Assembly (NCBI GenBank): GCA_017502165.1
Contig: JAFVVO010000033.1
Span: forward strand, 1-50,628
Reading direction: 5' to 3'
Length of the DNA: 50,628 nucleotides
From: Clostridia bacterium
GTDB taxonomy: Bacteria > Bacillota > Clostridia > Christensenellales > QALW01
Every line of letters starts with the position of its first letter. The first letter of the stretch is position 1. The notes below the pieces were generated by a model that did no database searches, had not been told where the DNA came from, and saw only the letters and a list, made by a program, of their open reading frames with translations. Position numbers and translations under genes: made by a program. Shown one piece after another: positions 43,881-50,628 of the stretch.

Positions 43881-43956
43881 AAATTCTTATCTTTAACACA
43901 ATTATACATATTTTATATGTTAAAGTCAAGTAAAATTCTAATCTTTACAGAATTTT
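43881..43956. promoter_or_regulatory. Operator-like repeats between ATP-grasp and XRE genes
   Basis: A 15-nt direct repeat AAATTCTTATCTTTA (43881-43895) and AAATTCTAATCTTTA (43933-43947), 14 of 15 identical, stand 52 bases apart, about five helix turns. Also a perfect 8-bp inverted repeat CTTTAACA/TGTTAAAG (43891-43898 and 43918-43925) and AAAATTCT/AGAATTTT (43932-43939 and 43949-43956). They frame the minus-strand promoter and fit binding by the adjacent XRE protein. Confidence 0.6.
43901..43929 (-). promoter_or_regulatory. Promoter of the ATP-grasp gene
   Basis: TTGACT (43929-43924), 17-nt spacer and TATAAT (43906-43901) on the minus strand, with the CTTTAACA/TGTTAAAG inverted repeat overlapping both hexamer regions. 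Confidence 0.7.
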
Positions 43957-43973
43957 AAGGAGGATTTTATTGT

Positions 43974-44216
43974 ATGAAAATTTATGATTATAACGGCAAG
44001 AAAAATATTTGCGGAGACAAAATACATGAAGCAAGATGTAAATTACGTTTAACTCAATCTGAATTAGCCGCAAAAATGCAATTGGCAGGAATTATTCTTG
44101 AGCGCGACAGTATTTCAAGAATTGAAATTGGATCTCGCTTTGTTGCGGATTACGAATTACGCGAGCTCGCAAAAATTCTTAAGGTTTCAACAGATTGGTT
44201 GTTGGATAATAATTAA
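43974..44216 (+). CDS. XRE-family transcriptional regulator
   Basis: 80 residues. A Cro/CI-type helix-turn-helix runs from about residue 15 (IHEARCKLRLTQSELAAKMQ) through ISRIEIGSRFVADYELRELAKIL to VSTDWLL, with a short N-terminal arm (MKIYDYNGKKNICG). There is no second domain, so it is likely a dimeric repressor responding to its own level or a partner. AGGAGG lies about 10 nt before the ATG. Divergent from the ATP-grasp gene with repeats in between, so autoregulation and control of that gene are likely. Confidence 0.85.
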   Translation: MKIYDYNGKKNICGDKIHEARCKLRLTQSELAAKMQLAGIILERDSISRIEIGSRFVADYELRELAKILKVSTDWLLDNN

Positions 44217-44352
44217 GGCAAAAGTATTTTTTATTCTGTTTTCGTTTTATTGTTTTTACTAACGAAAAATTTTAGTCTTGCGAAGTAATTCAACCCGTAA
44301 TTGAACGCCTTTTGCCTTTTATTTTAAGGTGTAAAAATCAAATCTCAAAACT

Positions 44353-44380
44353 AAAAGCCACCCGTTTGGGTGGCTTTTTT
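44353..44380. terminator. Terminator downstream of the XRE gene
   Basis: Stem AAAAGCCACCC/GGGTGGCTTTT with a 4-nt loop and T-run on the plus strand; it differs from the 42600-42629 terminator only in loop and tail. It also lies downstream of the FAD oxidoreductase gene on the minus strand. Confidence 0.85.
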
Positions 44381-44446
44381 ATAGCTTTTTCGCGTTAAAA
44401 CTTCCGCATTTTAAGATATTTTCAGCAAATCACCTCAAAAGAGCGA

Positions 44447-45745
44447 CTATTCTATTATGGAGCCCTCTTTGCGAATTTCTGCAACAAGTTTTGTAATATC
44501 AATATTCTGCACAGCAACGCCATCTGCTTTGCAAATTGCAACTGCAACACCTGCAGCCTGCCCCGTCTCCATGCAAGGTGCCTGGACACGAATTGCCGCA
44601 AAAGCTTCCGCATCGGCGCTGATACAGCGTCCTGCAATAAGCAGATTGGGCTCGCGTTCTGTGATTAAGCTACGAAAAGGAATATATCCCGCATCCTTGG
44701 GAAAGGTCAGTTCCTGGCCTTCGTCTCCGGGCAAATGAATATCCACAGGATGACAGGCACGGGCAACTGAATCATAGAATTTGACACAATCAACATATTC
44801 CTTTCCGCTCAGAATATGCACACCCTTAACACGTCGGCTTTCACGTATTCCGACAGAGGGCGCGATGGCAGTGATACGGCAATTTCGGAACTCTTCCACG
44901 TGCTCTCTCATTAGCTTCACCAATGTAAAGATGTCCTCACGCATTTTGGCCTCTGCGCACTGTAAATTCTGAACATTTGTAGCATCTATAGGAGAGCGCG
45001 TCATATTGACCGTAATACATCCATCGTTCATAGTGGTGGCAAGCCAAGGTCCGCCAAACTGTGGCACATATACACCTTGTTCTCTCAGGGCAAGAAGCTT
45101 TTCGCGTACAAATACTGCCTGATGGTTGAACCGATGGTTGCGCTGATGAATGATATGCATTCGTTTAGTTGAGGTATCTACCCCCGACAAACAGAAGCAT
45201 AATGAACCGGGTTGACGGTCTCTGCATTGAGGCAGCATCTCCAATCCTGCCTGCCAGGCGAGATCTGCGTCTCCGGTAGCATCAATGAAGTAGTCTGCCT
45301 CAAGCGCTTGCAATCCCTCTTTATTAGAGATTATTACCTTTTTAAGTATTCCGTTCTCCCGGACGCAATCGGACAAAAAAGTATTCATATACAGAGTGAC
45401 GCCGGCCTGCATAAGCATACGATATGCAGCAAGCTTATAGACCTCCGGATCGAATGAAAGATTGCACCGGGGCTCTTCAAACTGTGCTCCACCCAACGCA
45501 ATAAGTGTATCTGCAAAACGCCGCGGAATTCCTCCGGTGATAAAACGGCCGTTGTAAGCGAATTCACTCATAGGGTTTACAAATCCGGCAGTTGCCATGC
45601 CGCCTAAAAAGCTGAGTCGCTCCACCAAAGCCGTATTTACACCACGCTCTGCCGCGGCAATAGCAGCACCAATACCGGCGGCGCCTCCTCCGCAGATTAC
45701 CAAATCAAATTTTCCAATGACGGGGATATCTTTCACGTAATTCAT
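44447..45745 (-). CDS. FAD-dependent oxidoreductase (PF12831 type)
   Basis: 432 residues. Dinucleotide-binding motif LVICGGGAAGIGAAIAAAERG near residue 14, FLGGMATAG, the FIDATGDADLAWQAG segment near 152, and the C-terminal LLIAGRCISAD and APCMETGQAAG. This FAD_oxidored family often accompanies sugar-acid catabolism genes. Base use looks more GC-rich than the flanking genes (many GCC, CTG, CGC codons), which may indicate transfer. It is separated from the isomerase gene by 218 bases holding a decayed gene end. Substrate unknown. Confidence 0.8.
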   Translation of the reverse strand: MNYVKDIPVIGKFDLVICGGGAAGIGAAIAAAERGVNTALVERLSFLGGMATAGFVNPMSEFAYNGRFITGGIPRRFADTLIALGGAQFEEPRCNLSFDPEVYKLAAYRMLMQAGVTLYMNTFLSDCVRENGILKKVIISNKEGLQALEADYFIDATGDADLAWQAGLEMLPQCRDRQPGSLCFCLSGVDTSTKRMHIIHQRNHRFNHQAVFVREKLLALREQGVYVPQFGGPWLATTMNDGCITVNMTRSPIDATNVQNLQCAEAKMREDIFTLVKLMREHVEEFRNCRITAIAPSVGIRESRRVKGVHILSGKEYVDCVKFYDSVARACHPVDIHLPGDEGQELTFPKDAGYIPFRSLITEREPNLLIAGRCISADAEAFAAIRVQAPCMETGQAAGVAVAICKADGVAVQNIDITKLVAEIRKEGSIIE

Positions 45746-45826
45746 ATTATTTATCTCCTTTGTCTATAGTGTGTATTTATTGAACATTCTGACCGCACAG
45801 TATATAAATATTACATTTAACAACCT

Positions 45827-45931
45827 TTACCACTCTGAAGCTGAGCCGTCGGCGTGGCGCCAAACAGGATTTTTCCAATTATGCGGTGTTTTATTTTTTC
45901 AAGCGCAAGCTCATGGTTAAGCCTGCGCGTT
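45827..45931 (-). pseudogene. Decayed 3' end of a second galactonate dehydratase gene
   Basis: Bases 45846-45897 are identical over 52 nt to 46823-46874, the last part of the intact dehydratase gene. The copied frame still spells [14 protein letters not shown] and ends EW-stop (TAA at 45827-45829). One base is missing after the identical block (frameshift in ...LEEN), and about 12 bases are gone further upstream. Similarity fades near 45931. Only the terminal 30 or so codons remain. Confidence 0.85.
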
Positions 45932-45963
45932 TTACCCCACTTAAATATGAATGAGGTTAATGC

Positions 45964-46794
45964 TTACTTGCTTGAAATTTTGTTTGCCAGTAATCTTCCG
46001 GCCTTTTCACAGTATTTCAGCATGGGCAGAATTAAGCTTTCATCAAGATTGTCAAAGGAATGAATAACCTCGAGGGCGATAGGCTTATCATAGCCGTAGT
46101 TTTTGAGTGCTGACGTTATATTGTCCCAGTTGTGTAATCCGAGATACGGTGCCCAATGCCTATCGACTACCAAATCTGTGTCGTGAAGATGTAAGCATTG
46201 AATTTTGCCTTTAGGCAAGACGTTTATAAACGCTTCCGGCGTTTGATCAACTAAATAGCAGTGACCTACGTCAATACAAACACAAAAGGTGTTCGAATTA
46301 AGCTTTGCAACAAAATCTCTAAACTTTTCAGGAGTTTTAAGCCTGGATTTTGCAAGGTTTTCTACTGCAATTTTGATGTTGAACTTTTTGGCAAGAGCTT
46401 CAAAGGAATGATAATATTTTAAGTTGTAGTCGAAGAAAAGTTTTTCATCGTCAATATTGTTAACCGTATGAATAACGATTATTTCTGCGCCTAAAATTGA
46501 AGCAAATTCAATTGAACGGCAAATATGAGTGTAGTTAATTGAGGTTTCATCCATATTTTCGCCGTACTTAAAAGAAAACGGAGCATGTACCTGATAACAG
46601 TTTAGACCAAACTCGTCTAACGCTTGGCGAGTCTTTTTTGCGGTAGAAACGTAGCTTTCATCAAGCATTTGAGCACAATGCTCATTAGGAAATCCGTAAT
46701 CAATACCGTCAAATCCCGATTCTTTCAAGAGCTCAAAAACTTGTTTTTCACTTAAAAGAGCGCTGAGCTTGTAATTAGTCATCGAAATTTCCAT
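45964..46794 (-). CDS. Sugar phosphate isomerase/epimerase (AP endonuclease 2-type TIM barrel)
   Basis: 276 residues of the xylose isomerase-like TIM barrel family. Metal-ligand positions are visible: IKIAVENLA (Glu), CVCIDVGHCYLVD (Asp and His), LHLHDTDLV (His) and IALEVIHS (late Glu). Such proteins epimerise or isomerise sugars, sugar acids or inositol derivatives. Its place 9 bases after the dehydratase gene suggests it acts on a sugar acid or the related ketosugar that enters the pathway. The exact reaction is unknown. Confidence 0.8.
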   Translation of the reverse strand: MEISMTNYKLSALLSEKQVFELLKESGFDGIDYGFPNEHCAQMLDESYVSTAKKTRQALDEFGLNCYQVHAPFSFKYGENMDETSINYTHICRSIEFASILGAEIIVIHTVNNIDDEKLFFDYNLKYYHSFEALAKKFNIKIAVENLAKSRLKTPEKFRDFVAKLNSNTFCVCIDVGHCYLVDQTPEAFINVLPKGKIQCLHLHDTDLVVDRHWAPYLGLHNWDNITSALKNYGYDKPIALEVIHSFDNLDESLILPMLKYCEKAGRLLANKISSK

Positions 46795-46803
46795 AATAAA
46801 TAC

Positions 46804-47952
46804 CTACCACTCTGCAACGCTACCGTCGGCGTGGCGCCAAACAGGATTTTTCCAATTATGCGGTGTTTTATTTTCTTCAAGCACAAGCTCTTTGTTCACA
46901 TCAACACCAAGGCCTGCCTTCTTCGGCAAATCCACATAGCCGTCCGTAAACTTAAAGTCATCCTGATTCTTTACGTAATCAAGTACACTTTTTCCCACAT
47001 TATAGTGAATACCGATGCTCTGCTCCTGAATTACCGCGTTATAGCTTGTTGCGTCAACGTTGAGGCAAGCGGCAAGGGCAATAGGTCCTAAAGGACAGTG
47101 AGGCGCCAGGGCAACGTCATAAGCTTCTGCCATAGAGGCAATTTTCTTAACCTCCGTTATACCGCCTGCGTGTGACAAGTCGGGCTGAATAATATCAACG
47201 CCCCCCGCTTCAAGTAAGCGTTTGAAATCATATTTTGAGAAAAGTCTTTCACCCGTTGCAATCGGAATATTACATGCGGCGGCAATTTCCTTAAAGCACT
47301 CCATATTTTCGCACAATACGGGCTCTTCAATAAACATCGGGTCAAATTCTTCAAGCTTTTTTGCAAGCACCTTTGCCATAGGCTTATGTACACGGCCGTG
47401 GAAGTCAATGGCAATTCCAAAGTATTTTCCGCAGGATTCTCTGATAGCGGCAACACGTTCGAGTACCGCATCAATTTTATCGTAAGAATCAATCATTTGA
47501 AGCTCTTCTGTAGCGTTCATCTTGATTGCCTTAAAGCCTGCGTCCATTTTTTCCTTAGCGGCTGCGCCCACGTCGCTCGGACGGTCTCCGCCTATCCAAG
47601 AATAAACCTTCATCTTATTACGGCACTTGCCACCCAAAAGCTCATAAACGGGAACGCCAAACACCTTGCCCTTGATATCCCACAAGGCTTGGTCGATTCC
47701 TGACAAGGCACTCATCAGTACGCCGCCGCCACGGTAAAAGCCCGCGCGATAAATCGTACTCCAAATATCTTCAATGTCCGAAGGGTTCTTACCGATGAGA
47801 TAATCCTTGTATTCTTGCACACAAGCAAGGACGGTTGCCGCGTGGCCTTCCAGCACCGCTTCTCCCCAACCGACTAAACCTGCATCGGTTTTAATCTCCA
47901 CAAATCCCCAACGGGGACGTACAAAATAAGTGTTAACGCTTGTAATTTTCAT
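46804..47952 (-). CDS. dgoD: D-galactonate dehydratase
   Basis: An enolase-superfamily enzyme that dehydrates D-galactonate to 2-keto-3-deoxygalactonate. The 382 residues match E. coli DgoD almost throughout: [10 protein letters not shown]-type [23 protein letters not shown] (metal Asp and general-acid His), [27 protein letters not shown] and the base [16 protein letters not shown], ending in [11 protein letters not shown]. It lies between the kinase (30 bases) and the isomerase (9 bases). A decayed copy of its end is at 45827-45931. Confidence 0.93.
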   Translation of the reverse strand: MKITSVNTYFVRPRWGFVEIKTDAGLVGWGEAVLEGHAATVLACVQEYKDYLIGKNPSDIEDIWSTIYRAGFYRGGGVLMSALSGIDQALWDIKGKVFGVPVYELLGGKCRNKMKVYSWIGGDRPSDVGAAAKEKMDAGFKAIKMNATEELQMIDSYDKIDAVLERVAAIRESCGKYFGIAIDFHGRVHKPMAKVLAKKLEEFDPMFIEEPVLCENMECFKEIAAACNIPIATGERLFSKYDFKRLLEAGGVDIIQPDLSHAGGITEVKKIASMAEAYDVALAPHCPLGPIALAACLNVDATSYNAVIQEQSIGIHYNVGKSVLDYVKNQDDFKFTDGYVDLPKKAGLGVDVNKELVLEENKTPHNWKNPVWRHADGSVAEW

Positions 47953-47982
47953 TTATAATTCTCCATATATTTTTTCATAATT

Positions 47983-49005
47983 CTATCGTTGAACTCGTCC
48001 CGAAGCATTACCCTTTGCAAGTGATTCAACTTCAGCTACGGACACAAGATTAAAATCGTGCTCTATGCTGTGCTTAAGGCAAGATGATGCAACTGCAAAA
48101 TTGATAGCTTTCTGCTCATCGTAATCAGAAAGTAATGAGTAAATAAGAGCAGCCCCAAAGCTATCGCCGCCGCCTACTCTGTCTACGATGTGAACACTGT
48201 ACTTAGGTGAGAAGAAGGCTTTACCATTACTAAAAAGCATAGCGGCCCATTCATTATCAGATGCAGAAATACTGCCGCGAAGAGTAATTGCCACCTTTTC
48301 AAAATTAAATCTTTCTGTTAACTGACGGGCAACGCTGATATATCCATCGTGATTTACCTTACCGGCATTAAGATCCGTATCCTCCGCCTCTATGCCAAAG
48401 ACGTCTTTAGCATCCTCTTCATTGGCAATACATACGTCAACATAAGGCATTAATTCAGACATAACTTCCCTTGCAGTTTCTCTGGACCACAGCTTATTTC
48501 TGTAATTTAAGTCACAACTGATTTTAACTCCGAGCTCTTTCGCGGCCTTGCAAGCCTCAAGACATATTTTCGGTAATTCACCGCCAAGAGCAGGTGTGAT
48601 TCCCGTAAAATGAAACCAATCTGCCCCATTAAAAATCTCTTTCCAGTCAAAGTCTATAGCCTTAGCGTTTGCTATTGCAGAGCCGGCTCTATCATAGATA
48701 ACCTTTGACGCTCTTTGCGAAGCGCCTTTTTCTACAAAATATAAGCCGAGTCTGTTTCCGCCACGAACAATATAATCCGTGTCAACGCCGAAACGCCTAA
48801 GCTCATTAACGGCGCATTGACCAATCTCGTGAGCAGGCACCTTAGATACAAAGGCTGCTTTCAAGCCGAAATTTGCAAGGGATACTGCCACATTAGCTTC
48901 TCCGCCTGCATAGCTTGCTTCAAACTTATTCGCCTGAACAAAACGGTTATAACCTTCGGGGTTAAGTCTCATCATTATTTCACCAAACGTAATAATTCTT
49001 TTCAT
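47983..49005 (-). CDS. kdgK: 2-keto-3-deoxygluconate/galactonate kinase (PfkB family)
   Basis: Phosphorylates 2-keto-3-deoxy-aldonate for the aldolase. 340 residues, ribokinase fold: GEIMMRLNPEG at the start, SYAGGEANVAVSLANFG near residue 30, GLYFVEKGASQRAS, LNYRNKLWS, IANEEDAKDVFG and the catalytic VGGGDSFGAALIYSLL near 268. Whether it prefers gluconate or galactonate stereochemistry cannot be read, but the dgoD neighbour favours galactonate. 11 bases after the aldolase gene. Confidence 0.9.
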   Translation of the reverse strand: MKRIITFGEIMMRLNPEGYNRFVQANKFEASYAGGEANVAVSLANFGLKAAFVSKVPAHEIGQCAVNELRRFGVDTDYIVRGGNRLGLYFVEKGASQRASKVIYDRAGSAIANAKAIDFDWKEIFNGADWFHFTGITPALGGELPKICLEACKAAKELGVKISCDLNYRNKLWSRETAREVMSELMPYVDVCIANEEDAKDVFGIEAEDTDLNAGKVNHDGYISVARQLTERFNFEKVAITLRGSISASDNEWAAMLFSNGKAFFSPKYSVHIVDRVGGGDSFGAALIYSLLSDYDEQKAINFAVASSCLKHSIEHDFNLVSVAEVESLAKGNASGRVQR

Positions 49006-49016
49006 ATTTTTACTCC

Positions 49017-49673
49017 TTACTTAAACGAACGTATCTTTTCAATATATTTCTTGGCTGCATCGCAAACCTTTTGGTAATCGCCTGACTTAATCCAATCTTT
49101 ATTCGCAAGATTACCGCCAACGCCAACGCCTACAGCACCGGCCTTCAAAAAGTCTGTAACGTTGTTATCGTTAACTCCGCCCACAGCCAAAAACTTAATA
49201 TGGTTCAAAGGACCGCACACAGCTTTTATGTATGACGGTGCATCTCCTACGCAGGGAAACAGTTTTACAAAATCTGCGCCGGCATTATAGGCCGTCTTTG
49301 CCTCTGTAGGTGTGTATGCCCCGGGAATTGAAACTAATCCCAGCTCACGAGTTTTACTGATAACGGACACGTCTGTATCCGGAGAAATAATATAAGAAGC
49401 GCCCGCATCAGCGGCCATTTCCACCAATTCTGTACTTGTAACCGTACCTGCACCAACAAATATTTTGTCACCCATTTGTTCTTTGATTGACTTAATGGTG
49501 TTAGCAGTATCGATAAATGTTTCGGGTGATTTTTGGTTGAACGTAACCTCAACTAAGGTTATTCCGCCATCATAAAGGGCTTTTGCCGCCGCAATGGCTT
49601 CCTGCTCATTCACGCCGCGAATGATTGCAATGATTTTTTGATTGCAAATTTCGTTTATAATTGTTTCGCGCAT
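49017..49673 (-). CDS. KDPG/KDPGal aldolase
   Basis: A class I aldolase that cleaves 2-keto-3-deoxy-6-phospho-gluconate or -galactonate into pyruvate and glyceraldehyde 3-phosphate. The start is ATG at 49673 (MRETII), with GGGAGG 8 nt upstream, giving 218 residues. A frame extension to 49913 overlaps the divergent regulator and is rejected. The general base Glu (LVEVTF), the IIRGV segment, GAGTV, the Schiff-base Lys in DFVKLFP and FLAVGGVNDNN are in order. It is the first gene of the galactonate operon. Confidence 0.92.
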   Translation of the reverse strand: MRETIINEICNQKIIAIIRGVNEQEAIAAAKALYDGGITLVEVTFNQKSPETFIDTANTIKSIKEQMGDKIFVGAGTVTSTELVEMAADAGASYIISPDTDVSVISKTRELGLVSIPGAYTPTEAKTAYNAGADFVKLFPCVGDAPSYIKAVCGPLNHIKFLAVGGVNDNNVTDFLKAGAVGVGVGGNLANKDWIKSGDYQKVCDAAKKYIEKIRSFK

Positions 49674-49744
49674 ATAAAATTGCCTCCCTTTCATAAAAAC
49701 CTTTACTTTTCTTTTTTTTATGCTATTATATATTATAGAAGAAA

Positions 49745-49768
49745 TTTTTGACAAAATCTTGTCAAAAA
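49745..49768. promoter_or_regulatory. Inverted repeat between the aldolase and AraC-family genes
   Basis: Perfect 9-bp arms TTTTTGACA (49745-49753) and TGTCAAAAA (49760-49768) with a 6-nt centre. Each arm contains a TTGACA-like -35 pointing inward, and TATAAT-like runs lie at 49724-49736. It is a candidate operator for the divergent regulator, or part of an overlapping promoter pair. Confidence 0.5.
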
Positions 49769-49808
49769 ATAAGTATTTAGTGTCATTTTTTGCTTTTGGA
49801 GGATATTT

Positions 49809-50615
49809 ATGCATACACATTTTGACGTGGAGCGTGAGCGGAGCAATGAGCTTTATAAGGAAATTACCAATGATAACATAGACGGTCAATGTCATTTTAA
49901 TTTTCATTCCCAAATCGAGCTTTATTTTGTAGATGAGGGCGAAATTGATGCTTGTATTAATTCCGAAAGGCGATTGTTAAAAAAAGATCAGATGGCAGTT
50001 GCTTTAAGCTATGATGCGCATTTATTTCGTTCAATTGGTAATTCAACGTCCAGTATTCTTATTATACCGCCGGATATTTGCAGAGAATTTTCATTAGCCG
50101 TACAAAACAAGAGAGTAAAAAATCCTTTCATTTGTGATGAAGAAACGGTAAAACAAATAAAATTCTTTCTAAACGCTCTTAAAACGGAAAGCAACAACGA
50201 AGTTAAGCATCGAGGATTTTTATACATAATTTTAGGAATAGTTTTAGAGAACCTTTTTTTAGAAAACAAGGAAACTGCTATTGATACTGAGCTTTCTTCA
50301 CAAATTCTCTTTTACTTAAATAAAAATTTCCATAAAGAAATAACGCTTGATTCTTTATCGGCTACATTTGGCTACAGTAAGACCTATATTTCTCATTATT
50401 TTAAGGACTGCTTTGGAATCGGTATAACCCGTTACGTCAATATCCTCCGTTTGAGAAATGCTATGAAGCTTATGCGCGAAGCGTCAAACACTCACACCTA
50501 CTGTGCTTTGGAAAGCGGCTTCACTTCAATACGAACGTTTTATCGCGTCTTTAAGAGCGAATTCGGTTGTACTCCAAGCGACTATTTTGCATCGCAAAAC
50601 AGTCATATGAATTAA
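49809..50615 (+). CDS. AraC-family transcriptional regulator
   Basis: 268 residues. An N-terminal cupin-like sensing domain (HFNFHSQIELYFVDEGE near residue 31) is followed by two helix-turn-helix units (ITLDSLSATFGYSKTYISHYFK near 180 and the second with FTSIRTFYRVFKSEFGCTPSDY near 240). GGAGGA stands 8 nt before the ATG. It is divergent from the galactonate operon with an inverted repeat between, so it is the likely local activator sensing a sugar acid or a sugar. Confidence 0.9.
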   Translation: MHTHFDVERERSNELYKEITNDNIDGQCHFNFHSQIELYFVDEGEIDACINSERRLLKKDQMAVALSYDAHLFRSIGNSTSSILIIPPDICREFSLAVQNKRVKNPFICDEETVKQIKFFLNALKTESNNEVKHRGFLYIILGIVLENLFLENKETAIDTELSSQILFYLNKNFHKEITLDSLSATFGYSKTYISHYFKDCFGIGITRYVNILRLRNAMKLMREASNTHTYCALESGFTSIRTFYRVFKSEFGCTPSDYFASQNSHMN

Positions 50616-50628
50616 AAATGTGATAACT

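Noticed and set aside
49674-49913. 80-residue N-terminal extension of the aldolase
   Set aside because: It overlaps the divergent AraC-family gene and its control region; the ATG at 49673 has a good SD and gives the family length.

Overview
The window looks like the chromosome of a low-GC, spore-forming member of class Clostridia, probably an uncultured gut lineage near Oscillospirales or Christensenellales. The evidence is the typical Firmicute gene order (nadD-yqeK-rsfS, lysA-M50-scpA-scpB, rpsB-tsf-pyrH-frr-uppS-cdsA-dxr-rseP-ispG), near-consensus sigma-A promoters, AGGAGG-type ribosome binding sites, an uninterrupted sigK, a SpoIIM-like protein and a Spo0A-type DNA-binding domain. Isoprenoids come from the MEP pathway (dxr, ispG) and lysine/meso-DAP metabolism uses lysA. 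About 50 protein genes are supported, most on the minus strand. No tRNA, rRNA or CRISPR array was seen, and there is no gap above 300 bases without a gene.

Layout. 1-138: structured, hairpin-rich sequence ending in a strong plus-strand terminator, possibly the right end of an IS605-type element or another RNA. 140-4938 (minus): exopolysaccharide operon with a family-2 glycosyltransferase, glucose-6-phosphate isomerase, and the CpsC/CpsD/CpsB tyrosine-kinase module. 4992-9164: housekeeping genes rsfS, yqeK, nadD, obg and nth, with one unknown membrane-protein gene inserted on the opposite strand. 9237-16289: a wall- or membrane-anchored GH99-like protein, glyS, a proline-spacer lipoprotein, an unusual fusion of a deoxyribonucleotidase-like domain and a guanylate-kinase-like domain, and a COG2509 flavoprotein. 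16411-18630: two unknown membrane-protein genes in tandem modules, each ending in an identical 77-bp terminator-plus-promoter repeat. 18627-20535: YugP-like metallopeptidase, a zinc-ribbon membrane protein and sigK.

20649-34498 (minus): topB, a DUF4870-like protein, a radical SAM protein, the MEP/cell-envelope/translation cluster, pnp and rpsO. 34635-38144: lysA-M50-scpA-scpB. 38151-40340: dacF-like carboxypeptidase, SpoIIM-like protein and a stand-alone Spo0A C-terminal domain protein. 40431-44216: a glycerol-1-phosphate dehydrogenase-like gene and a D-lyxose isomerase-like gene (plus), a sugar-transfer-type ATP-grasp gene (minus) and a divergent XRE regulator. 44447-50615: a D-galactonate catabolic operon (dehydratase, KDG-type kinase, KDPG/KDPGal aldolase) with a TIM-barrel isomerase, an FAD oxidoreductase, a decayed second copy of the dehydratase 3' end, and a divergent AraC regulator.

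The points most worth a second look are the receiver-less Spo0A-like regulator with a palindrome-rich upstream region, the nucleotidase-guanylate kinase fusion, the 77-bp repeat modules, the XRE/ATP-grasp divergent pair with matched operator-like repeats, the decayed dehydratase copy, and the structured left edge. Nothing here proves a wholly new system. All family calls are from motifs read by eye, without database searches.
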